Shown here one piece after another: positions 45,953 through 54,202 of a DNA stretch of 56,160 nt (the stretch's first letter is position 1; each line of letters opens with the position of its first letter). The translations under genes were made by a program, and so were the position numbers. This stretch comes from Polyangiaceae bacterium (GTDB lineage: Bacteria > Myxococcota_A > Polyangia > Polyangiales > Polyangiaceae), in the NCBI GenBank assembly GCA_016933275.1, contig JAFGBI010000264.1:1-56160 (forward strand), read 5' to 3'. The notes under the pieces are model-generated. The model saw nothing but the letters and a program-made list of their open reading frames with translations, did not search any database and was not told the origin of the DNA.

Positions 45953-46939
45953 GTGACCGCCACAAGACCGCTGCGGAGCGAGCTTTGCGACCTGGTCGCG
46001 GCGGTTCGCGCCTATGTAGAGTGGCAGGGCGTCCTCGGCACCACCGGTTTCCCGCGACTCGGCCGCGGGGGTGGGGCGGTCCCAGCCGTCGACAGCGCCG
46101 CGGTCGAACGGAGGGTAGCCTCCGTGCCCGTTTCGGAGCCTGGTGGGGAGTCGCGGTCCGATCCGGCTCCTTTGCCGCCGTCACCTCCGCGTCCGGCGGT
46201 GGCCGAGCCGACCGGATCTCGCGCGGAGCCGGGAACCGGCACCGCAACGACGCCGGTGGTTTTCCCGGGCGCGGCCCCGGTCGTCGCGGCGGCTTCGGAA
46301 GCTCGCTCGCCCAGCGGGGCGGGTCGAGAGCAGTCCGAGACCGCGGCGCGGGACGGTGAGGCTGTGCGTAGCCGTCTGGCCGTGCTGCAACGGGAGGTGG
46401 CTGCGTGCACCGCCTGTCGACTCCACCTCGGGCGTCACCATTCCGTGTTCGCGCGGGGCATGGGGACGTCCGGGATCTGCTTCGTGGGGGAGGGACCGGG
46501 CGCGGAGGAGGACGCCCAAGGCGTCCCCTTCGTCGGTGCGGCGGGACAGCTCCTCGACCGCATGATCGCGGGGATGGGCCTTCGCCGTGACGAGGTCTAC
46601 ATCTGCAACATCGTCAAGTGCCGCCCGCCGGAGAACCGGCGCCCGCAGCCCGACGAGATGGCAGCCTGTCGTCAGTTTCTCGAGCAGCAACTCGAGCTCA
46701 TCGATCCCGAGGTGATGGTCGCGTTGGGCGCTACCGCCGTGCAGGGCCTCTTCGACACCACCGAGGGGATCACCCGGATTCGGGGCAGGTGGCGCCTCTA
46801 TCGCGGCCGGATCGCGGTGATGCCGACGTTCCATCCGGCCTACGTCCTTCGCACGCCCGCCGCGCGACGGGACGTGTGGAACGACCTCAAAGAGGTCCTT
46901 CGGCATGTTGGACGCGAGATCCCCGGACGGTCTCCGTGA
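45953..46939 (+). CDS. Type 4 (Fe-S) uracil-DNA glycosylase
   Basis: 329 residues from the GTG at 45953; a TTG at 45938 overlapping the trxB stop is possible. The first 120 residues are a Pro/Ala/Ser-rich extension not found in the roughly 200-residue core family. The catalytic core has CTACRLHLGR, GEGPGAEEDAQGVPFVGA (motif 1), CNIVKCRPPENRRP, and FHPAYVLR (motif 2). The four cysteines for the 4Fe-4S cluster are placed as in thermophile and myxobacterial family 4 enzymes. It removes uracil from DNA in base-excision repair. Translationally coupled to the next gene. Confidence 0.92.
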   Translation: MTATRPLRSELCDLVAAVRAYVEWQGVLGTTGFPRLGRGGGAVPAVDSAAVERRVASVPVSEPGGESRSDPAPLPPSPPRPAVAEPTGSRAEPGTGTATTPVVFPGAAPVVAAASEARSPSGAGREQSETAARDGEAVRSRLAVLQREVAACTACRLHLGRHHSVFARGMGTSGICFVGEGPGAEEDAQGVPFVGAAGQLLDRMIAGMGLRRDEVYICNIVKCRPPENRRPQPDEMAACRQFLEQQLELIDPEVMVALGATAVQGLFDTTEGITRIRGRWRLYRGRIAVMPTFHPAYVLRTPAARRDVWNDLKEVLRHVGREIPGRSP

Positions 46940-47397
46940 ACCCCGACGAGGCCGTGCCTTCCAAGGACCGTCCGGCCCTCGCGTGGGTCGTTCGGATCGG
47001 TCTCGTCCTCGTCGGCCTCGGTCCCTTCGTGCCCCCCGCCACCTCCGGGATCCCCGGGCTCGGCTTCGTCGGCGAGGCGTTCGAAGCGTGGTTCGCCTTC
47101 CAGTGCCATCGGGACCCGGGACGGAGCCTCCACCTCTTCGGGCGAGCCCTCCCCGTATGTGTTCGTTGCCTCGGGATCTATGCGGGGCTTGGTCTGGGTG
47201 GACTCGTCGCCTGGCCGCGTCTCGGAACCTGGGCACTTCGGATCTGGGTGGGGAGCGCGGCCCTGGTCATGATTCTCGATGTGTTGTCCGAGGGCACGGG
47301 CCTTCACTCGGAGTGGCCGCTGCTGCGGCTCGTGACGGGGATCCTCCTAGCGTACCCCGTGGGGGTCGCCCTGGTTCAAGCTGCGCGTCACGGCTAG
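46936..47397 (+). CDS. DUF2085 membrane protein
   Basis: 153 residues from a GTG that overlaps the previous stop (GTGA). Family signature CHRDPGRSLHLFGRALPVCV then RCLGIYAGLGLG contains the conserved Cys, His and Arg of DUF2085, likely a metal or redox site at the membrane. Four hydrophobic segments (about 15-33, 78-92, 98-112, 128-148). Function unknown. Ends 49 bp before the convergent envelope operon. Confidence 0.88.
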   Translation: MNPDEAVPSKDRPALAWVVRIGLVLVGLGPFVPPATSGIPGLGFVGEAFEAWFAFQCHRDPGRSLHLFGRALPVCVRCLGIYAGLGLGGLVAWPRLGTWALRIWVGSAALVMILDVLSEGTGLHSEWPLLRLVTGILLAYPVGVALVQAARHG

Positions 47398-47446
47398 TGG
47401 GGGCGGAGCTCCCGGGCTCCTACCCCGCCGGCGGGCGAGCGGCGCG

Positions 47447-49267
47447 TCACATCCCGTAGACGAAGCCGAGCGAGGGAGAGAACGCGAAGCCAGTGGTGGG
47501 GAAGAGGATCTTCAGATCGAGGTTGGCCTGGATCCCCATCCGCGGTGTGAAGGCGTAGACCACGCCACCACCGGGCGCGACGAACATCATGCCCATTCGC
47601 TTGTACGCATCGAGCGGGAAGTCCGGGGTGACCATGTTGATGTACTGCTCGTTCCCCATCATGCACTGCTGCACTTCAGGGGGCATGTTCTCCCACGAGG
47701 GATAGCCGTCGTTGGCGGCGTCCTTCAACGAGCAGTCGGCCACCGTCACCTTGACCTTGCCATCAACCTGGCCAAGGCCCGCCCCCAGATGCAGGTAGGG
47801 CCGAAAACCCTTCTTGTCGACGGGCTTGAGCGAGTAGGTGAAGCGGCCCTCCATGTGCAAGGGGAAGAACTTGGTCGAACCCGTTGGTCCGCCGTTGAAC
47901 GCATAGCCGAGGCGACCGCCCACGAGCATCTGCCGGGTCAGGGCGTAGTCTGCCGAAATCAAGGCGCGGACCGTGGCGAGCGCTGCTCCGGCCGTCACCC
48001 TGCCGCCCCACTGGCTGTTCGGGTCGAGCTGTCCCTGTTCCGTCAGGGCGTCGAACGTGTAGTAGGGGTAGTCGGCATCCTTCTGGCTGCCGAGAGCGAC
48101 GCTCGGCCTGTAGTTGGGATCGTCCGTGTAGAAGCAGTCCCAGTGATCGAAATCGTTGCAGACGTTCTTCCCGCCCACGATCGCGATGTCGAGGGCGCCG
48201 TGCACCCCGAGCCAGAGTCTCGGGTACTTCCCGCCCGCTCCGGTCGCGCCACCCTTGCCCCCTTTGCAGAAGCCTTCGACGCAGCTGGCTCCGCCGGAGC
48301 AGTCCGCGGTGGTGGCGCAGTAGTCGCAGCTCCCCGAGGCGCAGAGGCCCGTCTTACACTCGCTGTTCGAGGCGCAGCTGTCACCCCATTCCTTCGTGGG
48401 CGTGGTTTCGCACCCGGGGAAGTCCGGCGGGCATTCCTTCTTCTCTTCGCAGCGGTCCGGTGGATTTTGTCCGGGGTACGCCGGGGGCGGCTGGTTGGTC
48501 GCGCCGAGGATTGTGAACTCGATTGGCGTCAGCTGCCCGCCGCTCACGTCCACGACGTTGTTCGTGGCGTCGCGCGCCTCGACATAGACTTGGAGCTTCC
48601 CGGCGAGCGACGTGGCGGCGCAGGGGACCATGCCCTGGAGCGAGGTTCCCCGCTTCTCCATCGGGACCTCCTTCCACGCGGTGCCCCCGAATTCCTTGTA
48701 GAAGATCACTCCCTTGACGGCAGGTTGCGGTGTCTCACAGCTGAGGGGGATTGGACGCAGCGTCTGCACCTCGCGCACCGTGGGGAGGCAGAGCATCGTG
48801 CCCGTCATGGCTGGCGCCGCCGGGGCCATCGGTCCCGTGGCGGCGGCTCCGGGCTTCGTAGGTGGAGCCGATGGCAGAGGGGCTGCCCCGCCCTTCTTGG
48901 CCTTCCGGAAGGTCGCGATCGTCTCTGGAGTGGCGAGGGCTTCGTCGAGCTGAACGTTGCCGTCTTCGGCGATCGCGGCCTGGAAGGCCTCGAGCGCTCC
49001 TGCTTGGTCGTTCTTTCCGCTGCCCCGGACGATCCCGATGTACATCCACGCCTTGGCTCGTATCGGTCCGCTACAGCGGTCCTCGCACGCGGAGAGCGTG
49101 CCGAGCAGCACGGATTCGGCCCGGTCGAAATCCGTGGTGAGGTAGTGAACGTTCAACGCTTCGTCGATCTTCTTCTTCGCGGCCGCGTCGCGGGGGGCCG
49201 CGTCGGCGACGAGCGGGAACAGAGCGACGGCGAGCGGGAGGAGCCTGGAAGAAAGTAGGCGGTGCAC
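47447..49267 (-). CDS. Secreted Cys-rich outer-membrane beta-barrel protein
   Basis: 607 residues. The GTG at 49267 is preceded by GAGGA and begins a signal peptide (LLSSRLLPLAVALFPLVADA). Residues about 25-120 are TPR-like (DQAGALEAFQAAIAEDGNVQ), common in myxobacterial envelope proteins. The middle carries 12 or more cysteines, including DSCASNSECKTGLCASGSCD and CATTADCSGGASCVEGFCKG, dickkopf-type modules. The last 250 residues look like an outer-membrane barrel (LWLGVHGALDIAIVGG, YALTRQMLVGGRLGYAF, ending LGFVYGM). Third gene of a minus-strand unit with an OmpA and a DUF4398 lipoprotein, 62 bp after the OmpA stop. Confidence 0.7.
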   Translation of the reverse strand: MHRLLSSRLLPLAVALFPLVADAAPRDAAAKKKIDEALNVHYLTTDFDRAESVLLGTLSACEDRCSGPIRAKAWMYIGIVRGSGKNDQAGALEAFQAAIAEDGNVQLDEALATPETIATFRKAKKGGAAPLPSAPPTKPGAAATGPMAPAAPAMTGTMLCLPTVREVQTLRPIPLSCETPQPAVKGVIFYKEFGGTAWKEVPMEKRGTSLQGMVPCAATSLAGKLQVYVEARDATNNVVDVSGGQLTPIEFTILGATNQPPPAYPGQNPPDRCEEKKECPPDFPGCETTPTKEWGDSCASNSECKTGLCASGSCDYCATTADCSGGASCVEGFCKGGKGGATGAGGKYPRLWLGVHGALDIAIVGGKNVCNDFDHWDCFYTDDPNYRPSVALGSQKDADYPYYTFDALTEQGQLDPNSQWGGRVTAGAALATVRALISADYALTRQMLVGGRLGYAFNGGPTGSTKFFPLHMEGRFTYSLKPVDKKGFRPYLHLGAGLGQVDGKVKVTVADCSLKDAANDGYPSWENMPPEVQQCMMGNEQYINMVTPDFPLDAYKRMGMMFVAPGGGVVYAFTPRMGIQANLDLKILFPTTGFAFSPSLGFVYGM

Positions 49268-49329
49268 GGTGGTTCCTCGTGGGGAGGGGGGGATGCGCTG
49301 GAGCGCTAGCGCGGTGCGAACACCACGGG

Positions 49330-50442
49330 CTAGTTGGTGGTGGTGGGGCAGCCCTCTTTGACGCCTTCCGTGCGGATGAACTGCACGCGACGGTTGAGGG
49401 CCCGGTTCTGGTCGGTCGTGTTCGGGACCAATGGGCGGTCGAAACCGTAGCCCTTGGAGGTGAGCCGGTCGGCCGAGATTTGTTTCGAGATCAGGTATCG
49501 CTTCACCGATGCCGCTCGGCGTTCGCTCAGGTTCTGGTTGTACGCGGCGCCGCCACGGTTGTCGGTATGGCCTTGGATCTCGATCTTGATGCTCGGGTTC
49601 CTCTCCAGCGCCTCGACGACGGCGTCGAGTACTGGGAAGCTCTCGCTGCGGATCCTGTCCTTGTTGTATTCGAAGTGGATCTGCTGAGTGATCTTCACTT
49701 CGCAATCGGTCACCACCACGAGCGCCGGCTTGGCGGGACAGCCGAGCGGCTCCTTCTCGGAGGAACCGACCTCGTTCGGGCACTGGTCGGTCACGTCCGG
49801 TACGGTGTCCTGATCGTTGTCAGGATCGGGGCAGCCGTCCTCGTCCTCGTAGCCGTCCGGATCCTCGGGATCGTTGGGGCATTGGTCGGTGTTGTCGAGG
49901 AACTCATCGAGATCGTTGTCGATATCGGGACAGCCGTCCTCGTCGAGGTACTGGTCCGCGTCCTCGGGCTCGAGCACGCAGGCATCAACCGAATCCGCCA
50001 CGCCATCCCCGTCCGTATCCGGGTCCTCCGGGCAGCCATCCCCATCCGCCACGCCGTTGAAGTTCTCCGGATCGTCGGGGCAACGGTCCTCCGGGTCGAG
50101 GTAGCCGTCACCGTCGCGGTCCTGCTTCTCGGTGCAGTACTCGGGCGGGGAGAGGAAGAGGGCGGCGCGCGCGTTCGGCTCCGCCAGCCAGAGATGGTGT
50201 TTGGCTTTGGAGAGGAAGCCCTGTCCGAGCTCGATGCGCGCGAACCTGAGCTGGCTCTGCGCTATGGCGAGCTCTCGCGGCGCACAGCGGGCGGCCCCGT
50301 TCTCCGCTGCCTGTGCGGTGATCTTCTCGAGCCCGGCGACCTTGCCGCGCATCTTCGGGCCGACCGTGCACGCGCTGGTGATCACCAAGACCGCAATGAG
50401 CGACTGCGCGCGCACCGATCCCGCCTTCGTCCGTCGTCTCAT
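49330..50442 (-). CDS. OmpA-family lipoprotein with thrombospondin type 3 repeats
   Basis: 370 residues. Lipobox VITSAC (Cys 25). A helical part (30-105) is followed by calcium-binding type 3 repeats (about 108-235: DRDGDGYLDPEDRCPDDPEN, DTDGDGVADSVDAC, DNDLDEFLDNTDQCPNDPED). The C-terminal OmpA domain (about 260-360) has IHFEYNKDRI, GHTDNRGGAAYNQNLSERRA and LNRRVQFI, with the Asp and Arg that bind peptidoglycan. It links the outer membrane to the cell wall. Overlaps the DUF4398 gene by ATGA, so the two are coupled. Confidence 0.95.
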   Translation of the reverse strand: MRRRTKAGSVRAQSLIAVLVITSACTVGPKMRGKVAGLEKITAQAAENGAARCAPRELAIAQSQLRFARIELGQGFLSKAKHHLWLAEPNARAALFLSPPEYCTEKQDRDGDGYLDPEDRCPDDPENFNGVADGDGCPEDPDTDGDGVADSVDACVLEPEDADQYLDEDGCPDIDNDLDEFLDNTDQCPNDPEDPDGYEDEDGCPDPDNDQDTVPDVTDQCPNEVGSSEKEPLGCPAKPALVVVTDCEVKITQQIHFEYNKDRIRSESFPVLDAVVEALERNPSIKIEIQGHTDNRGGAAYNQNLSERRAASVKRYLISKQISADRLTSKGYGFDRPLVPNTTDQNRALNRRVQFIRTEGVKEGCPTTTN

Positions 50443-50771
50443 GGTTCCGCTCCGCGACGGCTCGTGTGAGCGACCTCGATCGCCTTCTTCGCGTAGGTCT
50501 TGCTTTCGTGCGCCAGGATCCGGGCGTCGCCGTAGTCAGCCTCGGCGGCCTCGGACTGCGCCTTCTCTAGATGCTCCTCCGCATAGTAAAACTCATAGGG
50601 TGCGAGCGACTCGGCGCCGACCTCGCGCGCCTGCTCCAGGTTGCGTGACGCCGACGTCGCGGCGATCGCGTAGACTGCGTTGCCGCAGCCCGGAAGCGCC
50701 ACCAAGAGCCCGAGAGAGGCGACCCGGGACCGAAGACGCGGACCGTGCGCGTGGAGAGGCGAGGATCGCAT
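50439..50771 (-). CDS. DUF4398-like lipoprotein
   Basis: 110 residues from the ATG at 50771 (MRSSPLHAHGPRLRSRVASL), chosen because it gives a normal signal peptide with lipobox ALPGC (Cys 28) and GGAAG precedes it; an ATG at 50792 would add seven residues. The mature part is helical with the DUF4398 pattern (LAPYEFYYAEEHLEKAQSEA, ESKTYAKKAIEVA). First gene of the coupled envelope unit with the OmpA and barrel genes; such pairs are common in this phylum. 50772-51054 upstream holds no gene I can see. Confidence 0.8.
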   Translation of the reverse strand: MRSSPLHAHGPRLRSRVASLGLLVALPGCGNAVYAIAATSASRNLEQAREVGAESLAPYEFYYAEEHLEKAQSEAAEADYGDARILAHESKTYAKKAIEVAHTSRRGAEP

Positions 50772-51054
50772 CCGTTCTTCCATACGGCCCATAAACCGGA
50801 GCCCAGGGACGCTACCAACCCGCGGAACGGGCCGTCAACCTCTGCCGGGTGGCAGCGCAGTGGTCTTTCTCGGTGCTGGTCGCCTTTCGCGCCCGAGCCG
50901 GCCCGGGGTGCCGAGCAGCGCAGCGCGGTCTGGGCGTCACCCGTGGCCCGTCCTCGGCGGTCTCGGGGGCCCGCCCACGACGAGGACCGATCCTCTCACG
51001 GCCGATCTTTGCGGTATCCCGTTCCCTCCGCGGCGAAGGGCCAAGGTCGGCCCT

Positions 51055-51262
51055 CGAGGAGCAACCAGGTTGATTGCTGCGACAAATCAACAACCTAGGG
51101 ACCCGCGTCCTCCCAGCCCCGCACCGCGCGAGCTGAGCGGGTGAGGGTGTGGGGCACCGAACTGGCAGCAGGCCTTACCAGAGGCGCCGTTGGAAACGTA
51201 CCCTTGCTGGGCATGGGTACGCGTCCAGCGGCGCCGCTGCCGTCGGCAACCGATCGCTCTAG
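51055..51262 (-). repeat. Composite CTAG repeat, diverged and split copy E
   Basis: Opposite orientation to the other copies. The tail hairpin module (GAGCAACCAGGTTGATTGCT, ending AACAACCTAG) spans 51058-51098. About 55 bp of unrelated DNA (51099-51152) interrupts, then the central module runs GGCACCGAACTGGCAGCAGG to CGATCGCTCTAG (51259-51262). The inner stem is heavily diverged (GGCGCCGTTGGAAACGTACC against GGTACGCGTCCAGCGGCGCC). The final CTAG contains the TAG stop of lexA read on the minus strand. Confidence 0.75.
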
Positions 51263-51900
51263 ATGCGACGGAAGACTCCCACGACCTTGCCGAGGAGCAT
51301 GGTCGAGCGGAAGTCCGTTGCCCGGACCAGGATGGGCGCCATCTGCGCGTTGGCCGGCTGAAAACGAACGTAGTCCTTCTCGGGGAAGTAGTACTTGACC
51401 GTGGCCTCGTCCCCGATGAGCGCAACGACGATGTCGCCACGGTCGGCGGTCGCCTGCTTCTTCACGAAGACGTAGTCGCCGCTGAAGATGCCCGCGTCGA
51501 TCATCGAGTCCCCCGCGACCCGCAGGCCGAAGACGTCTCGCCCGCCACGTACCAGCATACGGTCGATGCGGACCGTGTCGATGATGTCTTCCTCAGCCAG
51601 AGCAGGAAGGCCAGCGGCAACCCGGCCCATCACCTGCACGGAGACCAGGTCATCTTCATCGTCGGCGCGCGGTGGGACGGCGGCCGTGTCCTCGACGACT
51701 CGGAGCGCTCGGCTCTTCATGTCCTCGCGTCGAAGGTAGCCTTTGCGTTCAAGCGCCCGCAGGTGATCGTTGACTCCATTGGTCGACCGGATCCCCATGT
51801 GCTCGCCGATCTCTCGGAGGGTGGGCGGATAGCCCCGCGCCTCGATGGAGTGACGAATGAAATCGAGCGTCTGCAATTGGCGCTTGGTCAGACCCTGCAT
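51259..51900 (-). CDS. lexA: SOS repressor LexA
   Basis: 213 residues. Winged helix-turn-helix N-domain ([47 protein letters not shown]), cleavage site Ala96-Gly97 (RVAAGLPAL), catalytic Ser132 (GDSMID) and Lys169 (ATVKYY). Represses DNA-damage genes until RecA-stimulated self-cleavage. A residue of note is the acidic hinge DDEDD. The promoter (TTGACG-17-TACCCT) ends only about ten bases before the ATG and no ribosome binding site is visible, so the mRNA may be nearly leaderless. The stop codon lies inside the CTAG of repeat copy E. Confidence 0.96.
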   Translation of the reverse strand: MQGLTKRQLQTLDFIRHSIEARGYPPTLREIGEHMGIRSTNGVNDHLRALERKGYLRREDMKSRALRVVEDTAAVPPRADDEDDLVSVQVMGRVAAGLPALAEEDIIDTVRIDRMLVRGGRDVFGLRVAGDSMIDAGIFSGDYVFVKKQATADRGDIVVALIGDEATVKYYFPEKDYVRFQPANAQMAPILVRATDFRSTMLLGKVVGVFRRI

Positions 51901-51909
51901 GGCTCGGCT

Positions 51910-51938
51910 AGGGTACTGAACGGGTGTTAGCCCGTCAA
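51910..51938 (-). promoter_or_regulatory. lexA promoter with LexA operator in the spacer
   Basis: On the minus strand, TTGACG (51938-51933) and TACCCT (51915-51910) are spaced 17 bp. The spacer holds CTAACACCCGTTCAG (51930-51916), read on plus as CTGAACGGGTGTTAG. It fits GAAC-N4-GTTc with one mismatch and shares GTTCAG with the published Myxococcus LexA box as I recall it. Occupancy would block RNA polymerase, giving autorepression. Confidence 0.7.
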
Positions 51939-52109
51939 ATTATGAGGACTGCGCATCCGTATGGACGCGCGGTTCACGTGTTTTCAGGCTCACTCGTCCC
52001 CCAGGATCGGCCGGCCGGCACTCGAGGTCCGCTCACACTGCAGGTGGAACGGGGAGTGAAGCCTGCGAGAACACCCCTGTCGTGGCTGGCTGGGCTGGGC
52101 CGAGCGGCC

Positions 52110-52574
52110 TCAGAATTTGGAGCTGATCGAGAGGAACGTCAGCTTGTCCGTGGTGTCACGGAGTCGTCCCACCAGCATGCGAACGATGCTCCAGAGCACC
52201 TCGTAGGCGAGATCCTTGTGGAGGAAGAGCAGGTCGTCGAAACCGTCCTTGGGGATTGCCAGCAGCCGGCACCGCTCATGGACTCGGGCGTCCGCCGACC
52301 GCGGCGACTCGTCGAGGAGCGCCATCTCGCCAAAGACCTGGCCGGGCCCGAGCACGGCGAGAGCCTCCTCGCCCATTCCCGGCACCTCGCGGCTGATGCG
52401 GACGCGTCCGTCCAGAATGAGGTAGAGCTTGTCCCCCGCGTCACCGTGCTGGAAGATTTTGGTGCCAAGGGTGTGCGACTCCTCCGTCGCCAGCTGGGCG
52501 ATGAGATCGATTGCCTCGGGCTTCAACCCAGCGAAAAGCCCGATGCGCTTCAGCTGCTCGGCGCGGTCGGTCAT
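52110..52574 (-). CDS. Stand-alone cyclic-nucleotide-binding domain protein
   Basis: 154 residues from the ATG at 52574 (MTDRAEQLKRIGLFAGLKPE). Single cNMP-binding fold: IFQHGDAGDKLYLILDGRVR, then FGEMALLDESPRSADARVHE, the phosphate-binding cassette where FGEMALL and the Arg of PRSA contact the nucleotide. No helix-turn-helix follows, unlike CRP/FNR regulators, so it is not a DNA-binding factor by itself; such proteins usually regulate partners. A longer frame to 52673 has no support. Located between lexA and the TonB gene on the same strand, with large gaps. Confidence 0.88.
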   Translation of the reverse strand: MTDRAEQLKRIGLFAGLKPEAIDLIAQLATEESHTLGTKIFQHGDAGDKLYLILDGRVRISREVPGMGEEALAVLGPGQVFGEMALLDESPRSADARVHERCRLLAIPKDGFDDLLFLHKDLAYEVLWSIVRMLVGRLRDTTDKLTFLSISSKF

Positions 52575-52799
52575 CGGAGGCCGGAGTCTAGCCCACCTCC
52601 TGGATGCCCGACCAGAATCGTACCTTCCGCAGTACCCCCCCAGAGCCGGCGGAGCCGGAACGAACCCGGCCATTGGCCGTCAGCGGTCAGGGGTCAGGCA
52701 GCACGCGGAGAAGGTGACTGGTGATGGAGGACGTTGGACCATGGCGAACGCCCCGAGGCCTTTCCCGCCAGATTCGGCCAAGATTGCGCTGCCAAGAGA
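52575..52799. other. Intergenic region with short GTCAG repeats
   Basis: 225 bp with no gene. GTCAGCGGTCAGGGGTCAGG at 52679-52698 is a run of three GGTCAG-like units, a kind of short tandem repeat often seen in spacers. No promoter stands out for the cNMP gene. Confidence 0.4.
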
Positions 52800-53753
52800 C
52801 TACTGGGTGAACCGAATGTTGAGCGGTGGGGTCGTGCCGGCGATGGGATTGCCCCGAGCGTCACGAGCCGGCTCGAACGGGCGAGCCAACGCGCATTGGC
52901 GGGCCCGAGCGCCGAACCCATAGCCTTTGGGTGTCTCGCTTTGAACCACCACGGAGCGGGGGTGGCCGTTGGCGTCCACGGTGACGATGAGGGTTACGCG
53001 CGCAGAGTCGATCTGTGCCTGCTCTGCCTCCGGAGGGAATGGACAGCTGCTCCAATTGGTGCTCCCCACGACTCCCGCGGGACGTGAGAGGTCCCGGCTG
53101 GGGCGGCGCCTGGGTTCGACGGCGCGGGACGCCGAATTCGCTGCGGCGGCTGGTCCTCCTCCGCGTGCCCGGCGGTCGTACACGGCGCTCTTGGCCTTGC
53201 CGGCACGGTCGGTGGTGCCACCTCCGTAGCGATCGCTCGTGCCCGTCGTGATGGTGAAGCTGCTGCTCGTGAGGTCAAGCTCCTCGTTGGGGTCCGGCTC
53301 GGCGGTGAGTGCCTGCCCCGCCTCGGCGGCGGGAGGTGGTTCGGGGGGCGGTGCGGTCTCTTTGGACGCCTGGGGTTCGGGCGGTGGTTCGGGCGCCGGC
53401 GCCTCCTCTTCTGCTGGTGGCGGCAACGGTTCTGGTGGGGGGGGCGGAGGAGCGAGGTCGACCTCGTATTCGGTGCGGGTCTCGTCCTCGATCGCCGCCC
53501 GGATCGCGGCAGCGAATTCGCCAAGCTCAGGCGTTCGAGTCGTTCCCGCCACGGCAGCGACCCCATGGATGACCAACGCCACCGCCATGCCGGCGGCGAA
53601 ACCCGCGCGTCGTGTCGGGTCCGTCTCGAGTCGCATCACGGGGCCCAGAGGGTCGCGCGAGGGTGCCTTCGGTGCGCGCTCGGCGGTGTATCGCCCGGAC
53701 TCGGAGGGCGGCGACAGATCATTGTCGCAGCCGGGGTTCAGCGCGGTCACCAT
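52800..53753 (-). CDS. TonB-like energy transducer
   Basis: 317 residues from an ATG (an ATG at residue 40, MRLETDPTRRAGFAAGMAVA, is possible). One membrane helix near residues 52-70 (FAAGMAVALVIHGVAAVAG), a Pro-rich and Glu-rich periplasmic arm (PPPPPPEPLPPPAEEEAPAP), a Gly/Arg-rich spacer, then a TonB C-terminal domain (ARVTLIVTVDANGHPRSVVV ending ARPFEPARDARGNPIAG). It carries proton-motive energy from ExbB/ExbD to outer-membrane receptors. Third gene of exbB-exbD-tonB, eleven bases after exbD. Confidence 0.88.
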   Translation of the reverse strand: MVTALNPGCDNDLSPPSESGRYTAERAPKAPSRDPLGPVMRLETDPTRRAGFAAGMAVALVIHGVAAVAGTTRTPELGEFAAAIRAAIEDETRTEYEVDLAPPPPPPEPLPPPAEEEAPAPEPPPEPQASKETAPPPEPPPAAEAGQALTAEPDPNEELDLTSSSFTITTGTSDRYGGGTTDRAGKAKSAVYDRRARGGGPAAAANSASRAVEPRRRPSRDLSRPAGVVGSTNWSSCPFPPEAEQAQIDSARVTLIVTVDANGHPRSVVVQSETPKGYGFGARARQCALARPFEPARDARGNPIAGTTPPLNIRFTQ

Positions 53754-53764
53754 GACGTAGGCTA

Positions 53765-54202
53765 CTACTTCGGTCGGCTCGTCTCCACGGGAACCCCCTC
53801 CTCGATCTTCGAGGTCGCGAACGCAATCTTCGCGATTCCAGCGCGCTTCAGGAGATCGAGGATGCCGATGACGCGTCCGTGCTGCACCGTGTTCTCCGCG
53901 CGAATCACGGCTCGAAGGTCGGGGTGCTTGGTCTTCGCGGCTCGAGCGAGCTCGTTGACGGATGCGACGCCGCTCACGGGCTTCGAGTCCACCAGGGTCT
54001 TGCCGTCGGCCATGAGCTCGACACTGAAGATCATCTGGACCTCCTCGCCGCTCGCGGCCTTGGGCAGGTCCATCGGCAGCCCTGACTGCACGATGATCTT
54101 CGCGGTCACGATGAAGATGATGAGCAAGACGAGGGTGACGTCGACCATCGGCGTCACGTTGATGCCTGCGATCAGGTCCTCATCGTCGCCGTTGGCCTGC
54201 AT
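53765..54202 (-). CDS. exbD: Biopolymer transport protein ExbD/TolR
   Basis: 145 residues. MQANGDDEDLIAGINVTPMV then DVTLVLLIIFIVTAKIIVQS is the single membrane helix with the conserved proton-carrying Asp in VTPMVDVTLVLL. The periplasmic domain follows (DLRAVIRAENTVQHGRVIGI). Its ATG overlaps the exbB stop (ATGA at 54199-54202 region), showing coupling. Works with ExbB as the proton-driven motor for TonB. Confidence 0.95.
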   Translation of the reverse strand: MQANGDDEDLIAGINVTPMVDVTLVLLIIFIVTAKIIVQSGLPMDLPKAASGEEVQMIFSVELMADGKTLVDSKPVSGVASVNELARAAKTKHPDLRAVIRAENTVQHGRVIGILDLLKRAGIAKIAFATSKIEEGVPVETSRPK

